A stretch of DNA of 64,000 bases from Bacillus sp. (in: firmicutes). Lineage in GTDB: Bacteria; Bacillota; Bacilli; Bacillales; Bacillaceae_J. The notes under the pieces are model-generated. The model searched no databases. It had not been told where the DNA came from and saw only the letters and a program-made list of their open reading frames with translations. Every line of letters starts with the position of its first letter. Within the stretch, counting starts at the first letter, position 1. Below, in pieces: positions 35,799 through 46,801 of the stretch. The translations under genes were made by a program, and so were the position numbers. The stretch is from assembly GCA_012842745.1 (NCBI GenBank), contig DUSF01000017.1, positions 1-64,000 on the forward strand, read 5' to 3'.

Positions 35799-35974
35799 AC
35801 TATGTCTCCTATTTTTTATAATATTTTTATTTCTATTTTATAAGAACTTGTCGGAAAACTCATCCTTTTTTGGAAATGTTAATAAATTTGAAACTTTTAT
35901 CAATTACTAAATAATAGAGGGCACCCAGCAATGTGAGTCCCCTCATCTCGTTATTTTATCTTTAAAATCGAAAA

Positions 35975-37543
35975 TTACACGCTTTTATAGTCATTAGCCT
36001 CAAACAAATCAATTAATTCAACATCCTTATTCTTATCTTGAAAATATCTGAGCGTAAAATCGTTTTCAAAAAGAACAGCATATCTGTCGTAACGGTCTTG
36101 AACAAGCAGGCTTCTTGAGTCGAACAACCGACGATCCTTTGGCGGCTCGGCAAGCCACCTTGGGATCCGTTCCCCTAAAGGTGCAAATTCTACATCAACA
36201 TTGTATTCAGCCTTCATTCGGTACTCAAAAACTTCAAACTGCAACTGGCCGACTGCACCGAGAATCACATCGTCGTTTGATTCTTGTTTAAAAAGCTGAA
36301 TCGCTCCTTCTTGGACAAGCTGTTCGATTCCTTTTTTAAATTGCTTTGATTTCATGACGTTTTTCACGCGAACTTTGCGAAACATTTCCGGTGGGAACTG
36401 CGGCAATTCCCGGTAGTGAATATCTTCTTTTCCAGCTGTTAGTGTGTCACCGATTTGATACATGTTTGGATCATAAATTCCGATAATATCTCCAGCATAG
36501 GCTTCGTCTACCGTTTCACGGCTTGATGCCAAAAATTGCTGTGTTTGATTAAGATTGATCGTTTTATTTGTTCTCGTTAATCGAACACTCATACCGCGTG
36601 TGAATTTGCCTGAACAAATTCGTAAGAAAGCAATCCGATCACGGTGGGCTGGATTCATATTCGCTTGGATTTTAAAAATATAGCCTGTAAACGTCTCTGA
36701 ATCTGGGCTCACAAGACCATCATCTGTTTTTCGAGGCTTTGGTGCTGATGCAAAACGGATAAACGTATCAAAAAACGTGTGAACACCGAAATTGGCAAGC
36801 GCACTTCCAAAAAAGACAGGGGTCAACTCCCCTTTCATGACGCGCTCCTCGCTAAATTCATTCCCAGCCTCATCAAGTAGCTCCAATTCATCGAAAACCG
36901 CTTCAATCGCAGGGCTTTTCGATTTGTCCAGCTGCTCGAGCGGTGTGATTTCTTCATTTTCATCACCTAAAAAATGAACAAACTGATTGTTAAAGCGGTC
37001 AATAATACCTTCGAATCTTTTACCCATGCCAACTGGCCAATTCATCGGGTATGATTCGATGCCAAGCACCTCTTCAATTTCCGCCAAAAGCTCAAGTGGG
37101 TCTTTCCCTTCACGATCCAACTTATTAATGAAAGTGAAAATTGGGATACCTCTCATTCGGCACACTTTGAAAAGCTTAATTGTTTGCGGCTCCACACCCT
37201 TTGTTGAGTCAATAATCATCACTACACTATCTACAGCAGTTAGCGTCCGATACGTATCCTCACTAAAGTCCTCATGTCCAGGTGTATCTAAAATATTAAC
37301 GTAATAATCTTTGTACGGAAAACTCATTACACTTGATGTAACTGAGATTCCTCTTTTTTTCTCAATTTCCATCCAGTCTGATGTCGCAAATTTCCCTGAC
37401 TTTTTCCCTTTTACTGTACCAGCTTCACGGATAATATTCCCGAAAAGGAGGAGCTTTTCAGTCATCGTTGTTTTCCCAGCATCTGGATGGGAGATTATTG
37501 CAAACGTCCGTCTATTGTTTACTTGATCTTTTACACTCATCAT
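35975..37543 (-). CDS. prfC: Peptide chain release factor 3
   Basis: Translational GTPase that recycles RF1/RF2 from the ribosome. GTPase motifs: [15 protein letters not shown] (P-loop), RGISVTSSV (switch I), [13 protein letters not shown] (G3), FINKLDREG (G4). The C-terminal region carries [12 protein letters not shown], diagnostic of RF3 rather than EF-G. It is 522 residues long. Either of two adjacent ATGs could be used after GAGGGG. RF3 is absent from B. subtilis 168 as I recall but occurs in several other Bacillaceae. Confidence 0.92.
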   Translation of the reverse strand: MMSVKDQVNNRRTFAIISHPDAGKTTMTEKLLLFGNIIREAGTVKGKKSGKFATSDWMEIEKKRGISVTSSVMSFPYKDYYVNILDTPGHEDFSEDTYRTLTAVDSVVMIIDSTKGVEPQTIKLFKVCRMRGIPIFTFINKLDREGKDPLELLAEIEEVLGIESYPMNWPVGMGKRFEGIIDRFNNQFVHFLGDENEEITPLEQLDKSKSPAIEAVFDELELLDEAGNEFSEERVMKGELTPVFFGSALANFGVHTFFDTFIRFASAPKPRKTDDGLVSPDSETFTGYIFKIQANMNPAHRDRIAFLRICSGKFTRGMSVRLTRTNKTINLNQTQQFLASSRETVDEAYAGDIIGIYDPNMYQIGDTLTAGKEDIHYRELPQFPPEMFRKVRVKNVMKSKQFKKGIEQLVQEGAIQLFKQESNDDVILGAVGQLQFEVFEYRMKAEYNVDVEFAPLGERIPRWLAEPPKDRRLFDSRSLLVQDRYDRYAVLFENDFTLRYFQDKNKDVELIDLFEANDYKSV

Positions 37544-37631
37544 TCATTTCCCCTCTTATTTTTCACTTTTTTACTATATCACATTGAAAATATGAAGGAA
37601 AAGAACAAAATAAGGTGCTTTGTAATGGAAT

Positions 37632-37862
37632 TTAATCCTCATCCTTAACGTCAATATCCTCAGGTATAGGCTCACTATTTATTTCTTCTATAAATTGTTT
37701 GTACTTTTCCAATTGTTCAAAATGAGTATTAAACTGTTCTTTATTAATTAAATAAATGTCACCGTCGTATATGGCGCGGATTCTTTTTTCGTGGATTAAG
37801 CTTTCAACATACGTTTCCGGCATTGACAGTAATTCAGCAGTATCTTTAATTGTTAGGTACAT
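37632..37862 (-). CDS. Excisionase/MerR-like helix-turn-helix protein
   Basis: A 76-residue protein whose first 50 residues form an HTH_17-type domain (TIKDTAELLSMPETYVESLI then GDIYLINKEQF). The tail is strongly acidic (EPIPEDIDVKDED). Such proteins are DNA-binding excisionase-like regulators; the target is unknown. No mobile element genes adjoin it, so a housekeeping regulator is plausible. Confidence 0.65.
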   Translation of the reverse strand: MYLTIKDTAELLSMPETYVESLIHEKRIRAIYDGDIYLINKEQFNTHFEQLEKYKQFIEEINSEPIPEDIDVKDED

Positions 37863-37897
37863 AAATTTATTATCCTTCCTACATAATATATGTTTCT

Positions 37898-38800
37898 TTA
37901 ATAGTACCCATCTAATACTTTAAAGAAATCCTTCAAAAAATCATAAAATACTTTTTCAGTTGGCAATAAATCTCGTTCACTAGGCGTAATAATGCCAACC
38001 GTCCGCGTCACTTCAGGGTCAACAATGAATAATTTCTTTGTTGCGCGCGGCTTGCTATCAATTAAACTAATCTCCGGAATAAGAGTAACACCAAGACCTG
38101 CAGATACTAATCCTTTTATAGCATCAATGTCCTTACCTTCAAAAGCAACCTCTGGTTCAAACCCGTTTTGACGGCACGCATTCACCACTAGTTCATGCAG
38201 CCCAAATCCAGTTGGGAACAATACAAACGGGTCATGGCGCAGCTGATGTAGCTTAATTTTGTCTTGGATTGCAAGCGGATGGTCTTCCGGCAATAACGCT
38301 ACAATTTTCTCCAAAAATAATATTTCCGTTTTTAACTTATTATTGTTTTTTGGTAGTGGACCAATTAAGGCCATATCTACTTTTCCCGTTATGACGCAAT
38401 CAATCAAATAATGGTAAGACCCTTGTCTAAACTTAAATTTAACATTCGGATGTTTTGCCCGAAAAGCGGAAATACATGTAGGTAACGTATAGTTGGCCAT
38501 ACTGCTTGGGAAGCCAATCCGGACAGTCCCTTGCTCAGGGTCTAGAAATTCATCAACTTCTCTTTTAGCTTTTTCAAGCACTTCCATTGCTTCCTCTACA
38601 TGATTCAAAAAAATTTCTCCAATTGGGGTAAGTCTAACATTTCGACCTTCCCTAACAAAAAGATCAACCCCAAGCTCCTGTTCCAAATTAAAAATTTGTC
38701 GACTAACGGCAGATTGTGCAACATGCATCGCATTAGCAGCCTCGGTTACGTGCTCTCTTTTGGCGACTTCAATAAAATAATGAAGCTGTCTTAATTCCAT
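37898..38800 (-). CDS. gltC: LysR-family regulator, GltC-like
   Basis: A 300-residue LysR regulator with an N-terminal winged helix (MELRQLHYFIEVAKREHVTE; NAMHVAQSAVSRQIFNLEQE) and a periplasmic-binding-like effector domain. Its length and sequence resemble GltC, which activates glutamate synthase genes in B. subtilis and senses 2-oxoglutarate/glutamate. Here it is divergent from gdhA instead of gltAB, so it may control glutamate dehydrogenase. I take the ATG at 38800, since the ten upstream codons lack the family's conserved start. Confidence 0.75.
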   Translation of the reverse strand: MELRQLHYFIEVAKREHVTEAANAMHVAQSAVSRQIFNLEQELGVDLFVREGRNVRLTPIGEIFLNHVEEAMEVLEKAKREVDEFLDPEQGTVRIGFPSSMANYTLPTCISAFRAKHPNVKFKFRQGSYHYLIDCVITGKVDMALIGPLPKNNNKLKTEILFLEKIVALLPEDHPLAIQDKIKLHQLRHDPFVLFPTGFGLHELVVNACRQNGFEPEVAFEGKDIDAIKGLVSAGLGVTLIPEISLIDSKPRATKKLFIVDPEVTRTVGIITPSERDLLPTEKVFYDFLKDFFKVLDGYY

Positions 38801-38840
38801 GTTATCACCATCTTTCTTAATACATATCATTTCGGCATTG

Positions 38841-38858
38841 ATATTATCTAAATAATAT
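38841..38858 (+). promoter_or_regulatory. Candidate LysR-type site between gltC-like gene and gdhA
   Basis: ATATTAT-CTAA-ATAATAT, a perfect 7-bp inverted repeat 40 bp upstream of the regulator gene. Position suits autoregulation and divergent control. The site is AT-only apart from one C, so chance is possible. Confidence 0.35.
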
Positions 38859-38964
38859 ATTGGATTAGATTAATTTTCGAGTATAAAATAAAACTACATA
38901 AGTTACGTTAAATTATTCAAATCTTAATTAATGAAATAATCATTTCAAATAAAAAATATTATAG

Positions 38965-40371
<1,407 letters not shown>

Positions 40372-40423
40372 ATATCAATATTTCGGAAGTAGAAGAACCC
40401 CCCTGCTTTCCTAAATAACCATC

Positions 40424-40468
40424 GTAATTGCTCATAATAGCAAATTACGATGGTTATTTTTTACTAAA
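40424..40468 (+). terminator. Terminator of gdhA
   Basis: A 16-bp perfect stem AATAACCATCGTAATT/AATTACGATGGTTATT with a T run on the plus strand. Confidence 0.9.
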
Positions 40469-40589
40469 AAATGTTTGCAAAACAGGAAAAAAGTCCCTAT
40501 AATAACTTTTAAATACATTTTTTATATTTTTTCTATAAAAAATTTAATAGAAAGAAAAATTTACTACACAAAGAATAGGGGTTGGGGCT

Positions 40590-42623
40590 ATGAATTTAAA
40601 ATTAGGGCCGAAGTACACAATAATGTTAACAGGATTTATCGCTATTATTATGTTCATTATTATTCTAATAGCAAATAACATCGTTTATAAAAACACCTTT
40701 AAATCAACTGACTCCCTCGTTGAAGATAAGGTAAAGACGGATGCTGCCGTTTTTTCAGATATGGTGACAAAGCATTTTCTTGAGTTAAATATATATGCTA
40801 GAGATACTGAAATTTTCAAAGGGCCTGAAGATGAACTTATTACATACTTGGATAAAATCACCTCCCAACATTCCGAACTATTTGAAAACGTTTTCTACTC
40901 AAATAAACAAGGGATAGCGACTTTAGGTAATGGGATGAAGGTTGATTTAAATGAAAGATCCTATGTAAAGAAAACATTTGAAACAAAAGCAAATATTATT
41001 AGCGAACCTGTTATTAGTAAAAGTACAAACAACCCAATCGCTGTTTTAACCGCTCCCGTTATCGACAATGGGGATTGTATTGGTTTTTTTGCAGCTAGCT
41101 TAAAACTGGACAAGCTTTCTGAAATGATAGCTTCTGTAAAAGTAGATCACCCAGATTCATACAGTTATATTGTTGATAATAAAGGGCTAGTAATTGCCCA
41201 CATGAACAAAAATTATAATTTTAAAGTAAACATTACAACTACTGAAAAAGTCGATCTTGGTAACGGCGAAACAGCGCAAATGACTCAAAGTTTAGTCGAC
41301 GTAAGTAATGAAATATTAACAAAGCCTAGTGGTGCTGTAAAATATGATTTAAACGGCGTAACATCGTATAACTATTTTACCGAAATCCCTAGCACTGATG
41401 GTTGGAAAATTATAACAAAGGTGCCTGAAGAATATATTACCAAAGCAGCTGACGAGATTAACAAGACTTTAACTATTATTGGTATTATTACAGCTTTATT
41501 ATCTGCATTTGTTGCCTACGGTATGAGCAAAATGATTACGCGGCCTACAAATCAGCTCGGACAACTCGTTCTTCAGACAGCCGATTATGATTTAAGAGTA
41601 ACGAGGGATTATGAAAATTTAAAAAAGAAGCAAGATGAAATCGGTGCAATGACGAATCATATTTTCACACTTCGCAAAAACTTTAGGGAAATTTTAAATA
41701 ATATTAAAGCCCACTCAGAAAAAATTAATGAAGCAATGGAGCAAAATATGGCGGCTGTTGAAGTTTTAAACACATCCTCCGAAGAAACAAGTGCAACATC
41801 GGAAGAACTGCTCGGAAGTATGCAGGAAGTAAATGCCTTCACTAATGATGTAAATGGCTCTTTAAATAATCTCGTTAAAATTATGAATGATTTGTCTATG
41901 CTTATTGACGAAGGTAATGATACAGTTTCAGAAATTAATACAAGAGCTGAAAAACTAGAGGAAGATTCCTATCAATCTAAAAAATTAGCTGATGAAATTG
42001 GACAAGAAGTTAACGCAGAGCTTTCATCTGCCATTGTAGAAGCGAAGACAGTCAATGAAATTAGCAATCTAGCCAACACAATCAAGGGCATTGCTGACCA
42101 AACAAATTTATTAGCTTTAAACGCCAGCATTGAAGCAGCTCGTGCAGGAGAATATGGAAAAGGCTTTGCAGTGGTAGCTGATGAAGTAAGAAAACTAGCA
42201 GAAGAAAGTACGGTTGCAGTTGGTAGCATTCAGCAGCTAACAGAAAAAGTGATTACGGCTGTTGAAAAGTTAATTCATTACACTGAAAAACTGCTGCAAT
42301 TCCAAAGTGAAACAGTATCCAAAGACTATGATAAATTGATTGAGGTTGCCGATCAATACAAGGATGATGTCGAAAATATTAAAGGCATCTTTAATAATAT
42401 TGACCAATCTAGTGAACATATTCAGAATGCTGTAGAAACATCAAGCACTCAGCTCAAAGAGCTTCTTTTAATTATTGAAGATAGTACAAATGCCATTGAG
42501 AATATTGCTACAAAAAATATGCAGTTGACAAATGAAGCAGCAAATATTAAAAATCAAACATTAAATACATCGCAAAATGTTAATGAAATGACGAATGAAA
42601 TTAACAAGTTTACATTATCATAA
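40590..42623 (+). CDS. Methyl-accepting chemotaxis protein
   Basis: A 677-residue transmembrane chemoreceptor. One membrane segment near residues 10-30 ([18 protein letters not shown]), an extracellular dCache-type sensor about 35-285, a second membrane segment near 290-310 ([20 protein letters not shown]), HAMP about 310-370, and a signalling helix bundle whose tip reads [20 protein letters not shown] (near 508) with [15 protein letters not shown]. The ligand is unknown; dCache receptors often sense amino acids, which would suit its gdhA and tryptophanase neighbours, but that is inference. It starts at ATG after GGGG. Confidence 0.9.
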   Translation: MNLKLGPKYTIMLTGFIAIIMFIIILIANNIVYKNTFKSTDSLVEDKVKTDAAVFSDMVTKHFLELNIYARDTEIFKGPEDELITYLDKITSQHSELFENVFYSNKQGIATLGNGMKVDLNERSYVKKTFETKANIISEPVISKSTNNPIAVLTAPVIDNGDCIGFFAASLKLDKLSEMIASVKVDHPDSYSYIVDNKGLVIAHMNKNYNFKVNITTTEKVDLGNGETAQMTQSLVDVSNEILTKPSGAVKYDLNGVTSYNYFTEIPSTDGWKIITKVPEEYITKAADEINKTLTIIGIITALLSAFVAYGMSKMITRPTNQLGQLVLQTADYDLRVTRDYENLKKKQDEIGAMTNHIFTLRKNFREILNNIKAHSEKINEAMEQNMAAVEVLNTSSEETSATSEELLGSMQEVNAFTNDVNGSLNNLVKIMNDLSMLIDEGNDTVSEINTRAEKLEEDSYQSKKLADEIGQEVNAELSSAIVEAKTVNEISNLANTIKGIADQTNLLALNASIEAARAGEYGKGFAVVADEVRKLAEESTVAVGSIQQLTEKVITAVEKLIHYTEKLLQFQSETVSKDYDKLIEVADQYKDDVENIKGIFNNIDQSSEHIQNAVETSSTQLKELLLIIEDSTNAIENIATKNMQLTNEAANIKNQTLNTSQNVNEMTNEINKFTLS

Positions 42624-42645
42624 CTAGTATAGCTACATAGCAAAA

Positions 42646-42674
42646 AGCCCCAACCACATTTTGTAGTTGGGGCT
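42646..42674 (-). terminator. Bidirectional terminator, chemoreceptor/tryptophanase
   Basis: AGCCCCAAC...GTTGGGGCT stem between convergent genes; the minus-strand transcript continues into TTTTTG. Confidence 0.85.
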
Positions 42675-42683
42675 GAAATCGTT

Positions 42684-44132
42684 TTACAAACTATCGCCAA
42701 AATCTGCACGGAATTTTTCTAGTAGCTTCAATTCCCAATCAGTTGTTGTTTCTAGCTTACCGAAGAAGAAGCGCAATACAGATGGCTCTTCTACAAATTT
42801 CAAACCACCGATTAAATGGCGATTTTCATACAGCCAATGAATGCGGTCAACCGCATATTTCACATGTGAAAGCGAGTAGACACGGCGCGGCATCGCTAAT
42901 CGTAAAAGCTCCATATGTGATAAGACTTCGGTGCCGTCTTCATTACGCTGTTCTGATAACGTTCCACGCTCCATCCCACGAACACCACTGACTAGATAAA
43001 ATGCAGCGGCCAAGGCACCGGCTGGATATTCATTTTGTGGAACATGGTCGACAAACCGCATTGCATCAATATGGCATCCTAACCCACCTGCTGGTGTTAC
43101 CACTGGAACTCCTCTTTTTACAAGTTCATTGACCATATATTCAATAAATTGCGGGCCTTGATTAATCATATTTTCATCCATTGTTTCTTCTAAACCGACA
43201 ACAATAGCTTCAATTTCACGAACAGACATCCCGCCGTATGTAAGGAAACCTTCATATAAAGTGATTAACTCACGCATTTTCAAATAAGCTTCTTTGCTGT
43301 TTGTGCAAATACCACCACCACGGGCACAGCCTAGTTTACGGGCTGAGAAATAGATAATATCAGCTAAATCAGAAATTCGGCGAGTAATCTCGCGAATGCT
43401 CATATCCTTGCACTGTTCTTCACGCTCTTTAATAAAATATAGATTATCAGCTAGCAAACTAGCATCAAACACGAGCATAATACCATATTCGTCACATACT
43501 TTACGAATTTCTTCCATATTTTCAAGAGAGTGTGGCTGGCCGCCGATTAAGTTTGTACCTGCTTCAAGACGGACAAAAGCAATTTTGTCAGCACCATTTG
43601 TTTCGATTAAATCTCTTAATTTAGCAATATCCATATTTCCTTTAAATGGATGATTACTGTTTATTTTTAATGCTTCATCTGTAAAAATTTCCTCAACCGT
43701 ACCACCGTTTAAAACGACATGTGCCTTTGAGGTTGTAAAATGGTAGTTCATTGGAACGATTGTGTCAGGTTTTACATATACTTGCGAAATAATATTTTCA
43801 CAGGCACGTCCTTGATGGGCAGGCAGGAAATATTCCTTCCCGAAAAGCTCTTTAATTTTTTGCTCTAATTTTGTAAAAGTAACAGACCCAGCATAGCTGT
43901 CATCGGCTTCTAGCATTGCTGCTTGCTGCTTATCGCTCATCGCATTAACGCCGCTATCTGTTAGCATATCCATAAAGATATCAGTATTTTTAAGCAAAAA
44001 TGTATTATAGCCTGCTTGTTTAATAGCTTCTAGGCGACGCTCAATTGGTTGAAGATTAATTTTTTGAACAATGCGTGCCTTGTGCATCTCAAGCGGTATA
44101 TTTTCACCATAGAAAAACTTTACATTTGCCAT
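42684..44132 (-). CDS. tnaA: Tryptophanase/tyrosine phenol-lyase family enzyme
   Basis: PLP-dependent beta-eliminating lyase predicted to split an aromatic amino acid to pyruvate, ammonia and indole or phenol. The 482-residue chain has the fold's landmarks: NYHFTTSKAHV, EAGTNLIGGQP, YGIMLVFDASLLADN, the PLP-Lys segment SARKLGCARGGGICTN, and TYGGMSVREIEAIVVGLEE. In E. coli TnaA the Lys segment is SAKKDAMVPMGGL; the Lys is kept here but the Asp after it is Leu, so specificity may differ. No tnaB permease is adjacent. A 250-base leader with a hairpin precedes it. Confidence 0.75.
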   Translation of the reverse strand: MANVKFFYGENIPLEMHKARIVQKINLQPIERRLEAIKQAGYNTFLLKNTDIFMDMLTDSGVNAMSDKQQAAMLEADDSYAGSVTFTKLEQKIKELFGKEYFLPAHQGRACENIISQVYVKPDTIVPMNYHFTTSKAHVVLNGGTVEEIFTDEALKINSNHPFKGNMDIAKLRDLIETNGADKIAFVRLEAGTNLIGGQPHSLENMEEIRKVCDEYGIMLVFDASLLADNLYFIKEREEQCKDMSIREITRRISDLADIIYFSARKLGCARGGGICTNSKEAYLKMRELITLYEGFLTYGGMSVREIEAIVVGLEETMDENMINQGPQFIEYMVNELVKRGVPVVTPAGGLGCHIDAMRFVDHVPQNEYPAGALAAAFYLVSGVRGMERGTLSEQRNEDGTEVLSHMELLRLAMPRRVYSLSHVKYAVDRIHWLYENRHLIGGLKFVEEPSVLRFFFGKLETTTDWELKLLEKFRADFGDSL

Positions 44133-44299
44133 TTTTACAAAACACTCCCTTAGTTACTATTCAAAAATAATTTCTAAAATATAAAACTATCTATTCTATT
44201 CAATTTTGCTAAAGGGATTATACGGACTATTTTGACAAAAGACAACACAATTTAGTAAACTGGGTTTAAAATTGCTAGTTTTTTATCAATTTAAAACAA

Positions 44300-44333
44300 A
44301 AACGCTTTCATGTGGTGAAATATGAAAGCGTTT
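44300..44333 (-). promoter_or_regulatory. Terminator-like hairpin in the tnaA leader
   Basis: Twelve-bp perfect stem AAACGCTTTCAT/ATGAAAGCGTTT with a ten-base loop, followed on the minus strand by TTGTTTT. It lies 168 bases upstream of the tryptophanase start and no gene ends here, so it would act as an attenuator of tnaA rather than a normal terminator. Confidence 0.5.
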
Positions 44334-44371
44334 AAGCAGAAAGCTAATATAATAATTCATATTTTTTTATT

Positions 44372-44407
44372 TTAACAAATGGTATAAATTTCATCTATAA
44401 TATCCAT
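44372..44407 (-). CDS. Possible leader peptide upstream of tnaA
   Basis: An 11-codon frame (MDIIDEIYTIC) with AGAGG nine bases before the ATG, ending 39 bases before the attenuator-like hairpin. E. coli tnaA is controlled by a leader peptide (TnaC), which contains an essential Trp; this one has none, so any mechanism would differ. Very short frames arise by chance, hence the low confidence. Confidence 0.25.
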   Translation of the reverse strand: MDIIDEIYTIC

Positions 44408-44544
44408 CACAAAAACCTCTATTTTCAACAAGCTGTCAATCCTTTTATACAATTTTGTGAACTCACATCATTTCTACTTTTAATGAAAACTAATTTTGTT
44501 AGACTATAAATCGGAAGTGAAAATTTTTTTGGAGGTTGATTCAT

Positions 44545-44961
44545 ATGCCGTCTCTTCATGATTTACTACCAAAACTTTGGAATAAGAGAAGTCAGGAGTT
44601 AGAAGAATTCTTTGAAAATCCATGGCCGTGGAGTAAGGTTTTTGATGTTGATGTTAAAGAAAATGAAAAATCAATCACCATTCAAGCTGATTTACCTGGA
44701 TTTAACAAAGAAGAAATTGAAATTGGAATAGACGACTATTCCCTAACAATTAAAGCTTCTCGTTCCGAGGAAAAGGAAGAAAAAGGAGAAAAGTATTACA
44801 AGCAGGAACGTACTTATGGTAAAGTTGAACGCACAATCCCTCTTCCTGCTGAGGTCATCGTTGATTCATCAAAAGCCAAGTATGAAAATGGGGTATTAAA
44901 TATCACATTAGAGAAGAAAAACCCATCGTTACCTGAGCGCAAATATATTTCAATAGAATAA
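44545..44961 (+). CDS. Small heat-shock protein, Hsp20/IbpA family
   Basis: ATP-independent holdase chaperone. A variable N-terminal arm (1-33; FFENPWPWSKVF) precedes the alpha-crystallin domain (about 35-130): SITIQADLPGFNKEEIEIGI, LTIKASR, the ERTYGKVERTIPLP strand and YENGVLNITLEKK (G-V-L motif). The product is 138 residues from the ATG at 44545, nine bases after GGAGG. It is monocistronic with a terminator after it. No CIRCE element is visible, so its control is not HrcA-like. Confidence 0.88.
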   Translation: MPSLHDLLPKLWNKRSQELEEFFENPWPWSKVFDVDVKENEKSITIQADLPGFNKEEIEIGIDDYSLTIKASRSEEKEEKGEKYYKQERTYGKVERTIPLPAEVIVDSSKAKYENGVLNITLEKKNPSLPERKYISIE

Positions 44962-44968
44962 AAATAAA

Positions 44969-44996
44969 GGAAGCAGGGGACCGCTCTCTTGCTTCC
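44969..44996. terminator. GGAAGC palindrome, copy 1 (terminator)
   Basis: GGAAGCAGGGGACCGCTC then GCTTCC forms a hairpin between convergent hsp20 and the GalT-like gene. It is one of four related GGAAGCAGGGGACGGTTC elements in this part of the window. Confidence 0.65.
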
Positions 44997-46015
44997 TATA
45001 TTTTTCCAACGTGCACGCGTGCTTTTGCTGCAACCACCTCGGGAATTGGATAGGCAAGCGGCTCTTGATGCAATGACTGAAAGAAATTAATATCACTTGT
45101 ATTAAGCAAACCAATCGTTAACCGTGGAATAAGACGTACATGTATAGGTTCTTTCCCTTTGCGATCTACTGGTATATTTACCATTAGATTAAAGCTTGCA
45201 AAGCCTTGTTCTGCTAGAGTAGCAAAAATAGCCTTTAAACTCTGCGCGAAGTTCTGCCAGTCATGTTCATTAATATCATAAATGGAGTAGGATTTGGTAA
45301 AAATAGCGATAAAATCATTATGACCTTTTGGCGCAAACGCATGCAGCCAAGCAATATTCCCTAATTCACCAATCCATCTTTCTTGAGTATATTTTTCAGT
45401 TTCATACAAGCTCATGAAAAATTCTTGTTCAAACTCGCGCTCATAAGCTGCGGTTTTTTCATTAATTAAAGCTTGGTAGTTCGTTGGTGACTCCGATAAA
45501 ATAACTTGGATATGGGGATGAAGGATACTTCCCCCTGATGGCGGCAAGTAGTTCCAGTTAATTGATGCATTACGTGCTTTTGAATCAGCTGCAATTACGT
45601 TTTGAGTATATATTTGCGCTGCCATAAAGGCATTCTTAATCATTTCCACCGTAAACTCTTCTAATTTCATATAATGTTGACCAGAAAAAATAACAACACC
45701 ATTGTGTTTGCTATAAGGAAATAAATTCGGGAATACAACCGCTTCCCCTTGAGTAATCCTTCCTTCTTGCGAAATTTCTTTCGGAAAAACCGGGGTCAGA
45801 TTATGTAAATTTTCTGAGCAAAATGGACATTTAGCGCCTCCTGTCTTTTCCGCCAATTCAGAATAATCTGGTGGTGTAACAACCATGCCTGCATCAAAAA
45901 TTAACCGGGACGATTCACCTGTCAACGGATCAAAGCGAACCTCCGTCTTTCGTTTAATTAAATTGCCTTGATTATCATAAAACGTAAACCATTCCTCTTT
46001 TTTTCGAAACTTCAT
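44996..46015 (-). CDS. GalT/HIT-superfamily protein (DUF4931-like)
   Basis: A 339-residue protein related to galactose-1-phosphate uridylyltransferase: CPFCSENL provides a zinc-binding CxxC, and GGSILHPHIQVIL carries the H-P-H-x-Q nucleotidyl-transfer motif with the nucleophilic His. NLFPYSKHNGVVIF is the matching strand. It lacks Leloir-pathway neighbours (galK, galE), so the sugar-nucleotide substrate is unknown; DUF4931 is my recollection of the family name. It is followed by a methyltransferase gene on the same strand upstream. Confidence 0.65.
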   Translation of the reverse strand: MKFRKKEEWFTFYDNQGNLIKRKTEVRFDPLTGESSRLIFDAGMVVTPPDYSELAEKTGGAKCPFCSENLHNLTPVFPKEISQEGRITQGEAVVFPNLFPYSKHNGVVIFSGQHYMKLEEFTVEMIKNAFMAAQIYTQNVIAADSKARNASINWNYLPPSGGSILHPHIQVILSESPTNYQALINEKTAAYEREFEQEFFMSLYETEKYTQERWIGELGNIAWLHAFAPKGHNDFIAIFTKSYSIYDINEHDWQNFAQSLKAIFATLAEQGFASFNLMVNIPVDRKGKEPIHVRLIPRLTIGLLNTSDINFFQSLHQEPLAYPIPEVVAAKARVHVGKI

Positions 46016-46089
46016 CGTTATTTTCGCCCCCTTTCATATGAATATACCACTTCAGATAATTATTGTCAGTATATTCAGACTAACCTTCC

Positions 46090-46122
46090 GGAATCAGGGG
46101 ACGGTTCGGTTCTTCTGCTTCC
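46090..46122. repeat. GGAAGC palindrome, copy 2
   Basis: GGAATCAGGGGACGGTTC (46090-46107) followed by CTGCTTCC (46115-46122); an imperfect hairpin between the methyltransferase 3' end and the GalT-like gene. Confidence 0.6.
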
Positions 46123-46124
46123 CT

Positions 46125-46730
46125 TTATACTAATTGGTAAATTAAAAACCTCTCATAGGAATCATTTTCATATAATTCTGGCACAATGATTTCCTTTTTT
46201 AATTCAAACACCGTATGGTTTTCTAAAAAATAAACATAATCCTCTGATGGATAATACAAAATCAGCTCTATTTCCCTTTTTGATTCCGCTACAGAAAGAA
46301 GAATATTAATTAACACGGCTATAAAGATTTGAATGGAAAACGGGTTAAAGAAGTAAAAGCGGTTATCCAGCGGATCAATTTCATAGTCCTGTGCCAGGCG
46401 GCACTGAAATCGAATCTTCTCTTTATTTCTATTGTATTTTTTAAAATAACTAGTTTGGTTTTCAAGCGCCTCTTTGTAAAAAACCTCGTTCATTTCAATT
46501 CCGGTAGCTGAGGCTTGAAAAAAATAATGAATATAAAAATTCAAACGTCCTTTGCCGCAGCCAAAATCAACATAATGGTCGCTCTTGTTTACTTCATAAT
46601 CATTAAATAACGCCTCTAAAGCACAGTATGGCGTTGGTTCATAGCGGTGATAGTGAACAGATATACTCTCTTTCTTTTGGACGCCCCCTGTTTTTATGTT
46701 CAGCAATTTATCATAATAATGTTCCTTCAT
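46125..46730 (-). CDS. SAM-dependent methyltransferase, substrate unknown
   Basis: Rossmann-type methyltransferase of about 201 residues. SAM motif I is YVDFGCGKGRLNFY (near residue 52), followed by an acidic strand end in GIEMNEVFY and motif IV-like YFFNPFSIQIF. The N-P-F variant of the N-P-P-Y motif leaves N-methylation or small-molecule methylation open. The ATG at 46730 follows GGGGAGA by nine bases; an ATG six codons upstream lies within that site. It is flanked by palindromic repeats on both sides. Confidence 0.75.
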   Translation of the reverse strand: MKEHYYDKLLNIKTGGVQKKESISVHYHRYEPTPYCALEALFNDYEVNKSDHYVDFGCGKGRLNFYIHYFFQASATGIEMNEVFYKEALENQTSYFKKYNRNKEKIRFQCRLAQDYEIDPLDNRFYFFNPFSIQIFIAVLINILLSVAESKREIELILYYPSEDYVYFLENHTVFELKKEIIVPELYENDSYERFLIYQLV

Positions 46731-46757
46731 TGCAATTACTCTCCCCATTTAACAACT

Positions 46758-46793
46758 GGAAGCAGGGGACGATTCGAACCGTCCCCTGCCTCC
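46758..46793. repeat. GGAAGC palindrome, copy 3 (perfect stem)
   Basis: GCAGGGGACG (46762-46771) pairs perfectly with CGTCCCCTGC (46780-46789), extended to GGAAGC...GCCTCC. It follows the yeeN stop and may terminate it. Confidence 0.7.
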
Positions 46794-46801
46794 TTTCCCA
46801 C

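Larger units (their letters stand above)
44133..44544. other. Divergent intergenic region, tnaA leader and hsp20 promoter
   Basis: No full gene. On the minus strand it contains a possible 11-codon leader ORF (44372-44407) and a terminator-like hairpin (44300-44333), both listed. The right end holds the hsp20 ribosome site; no CIRCE or CtsR repeat is seen. Confidence 0.5.

Noticed and set aside
35917-35945. GAGGG...CCCTC hairpin after prfC as a terminator
   Set aside because: Five-bp stem with a long loop and weak T run; not convincing enough to list.
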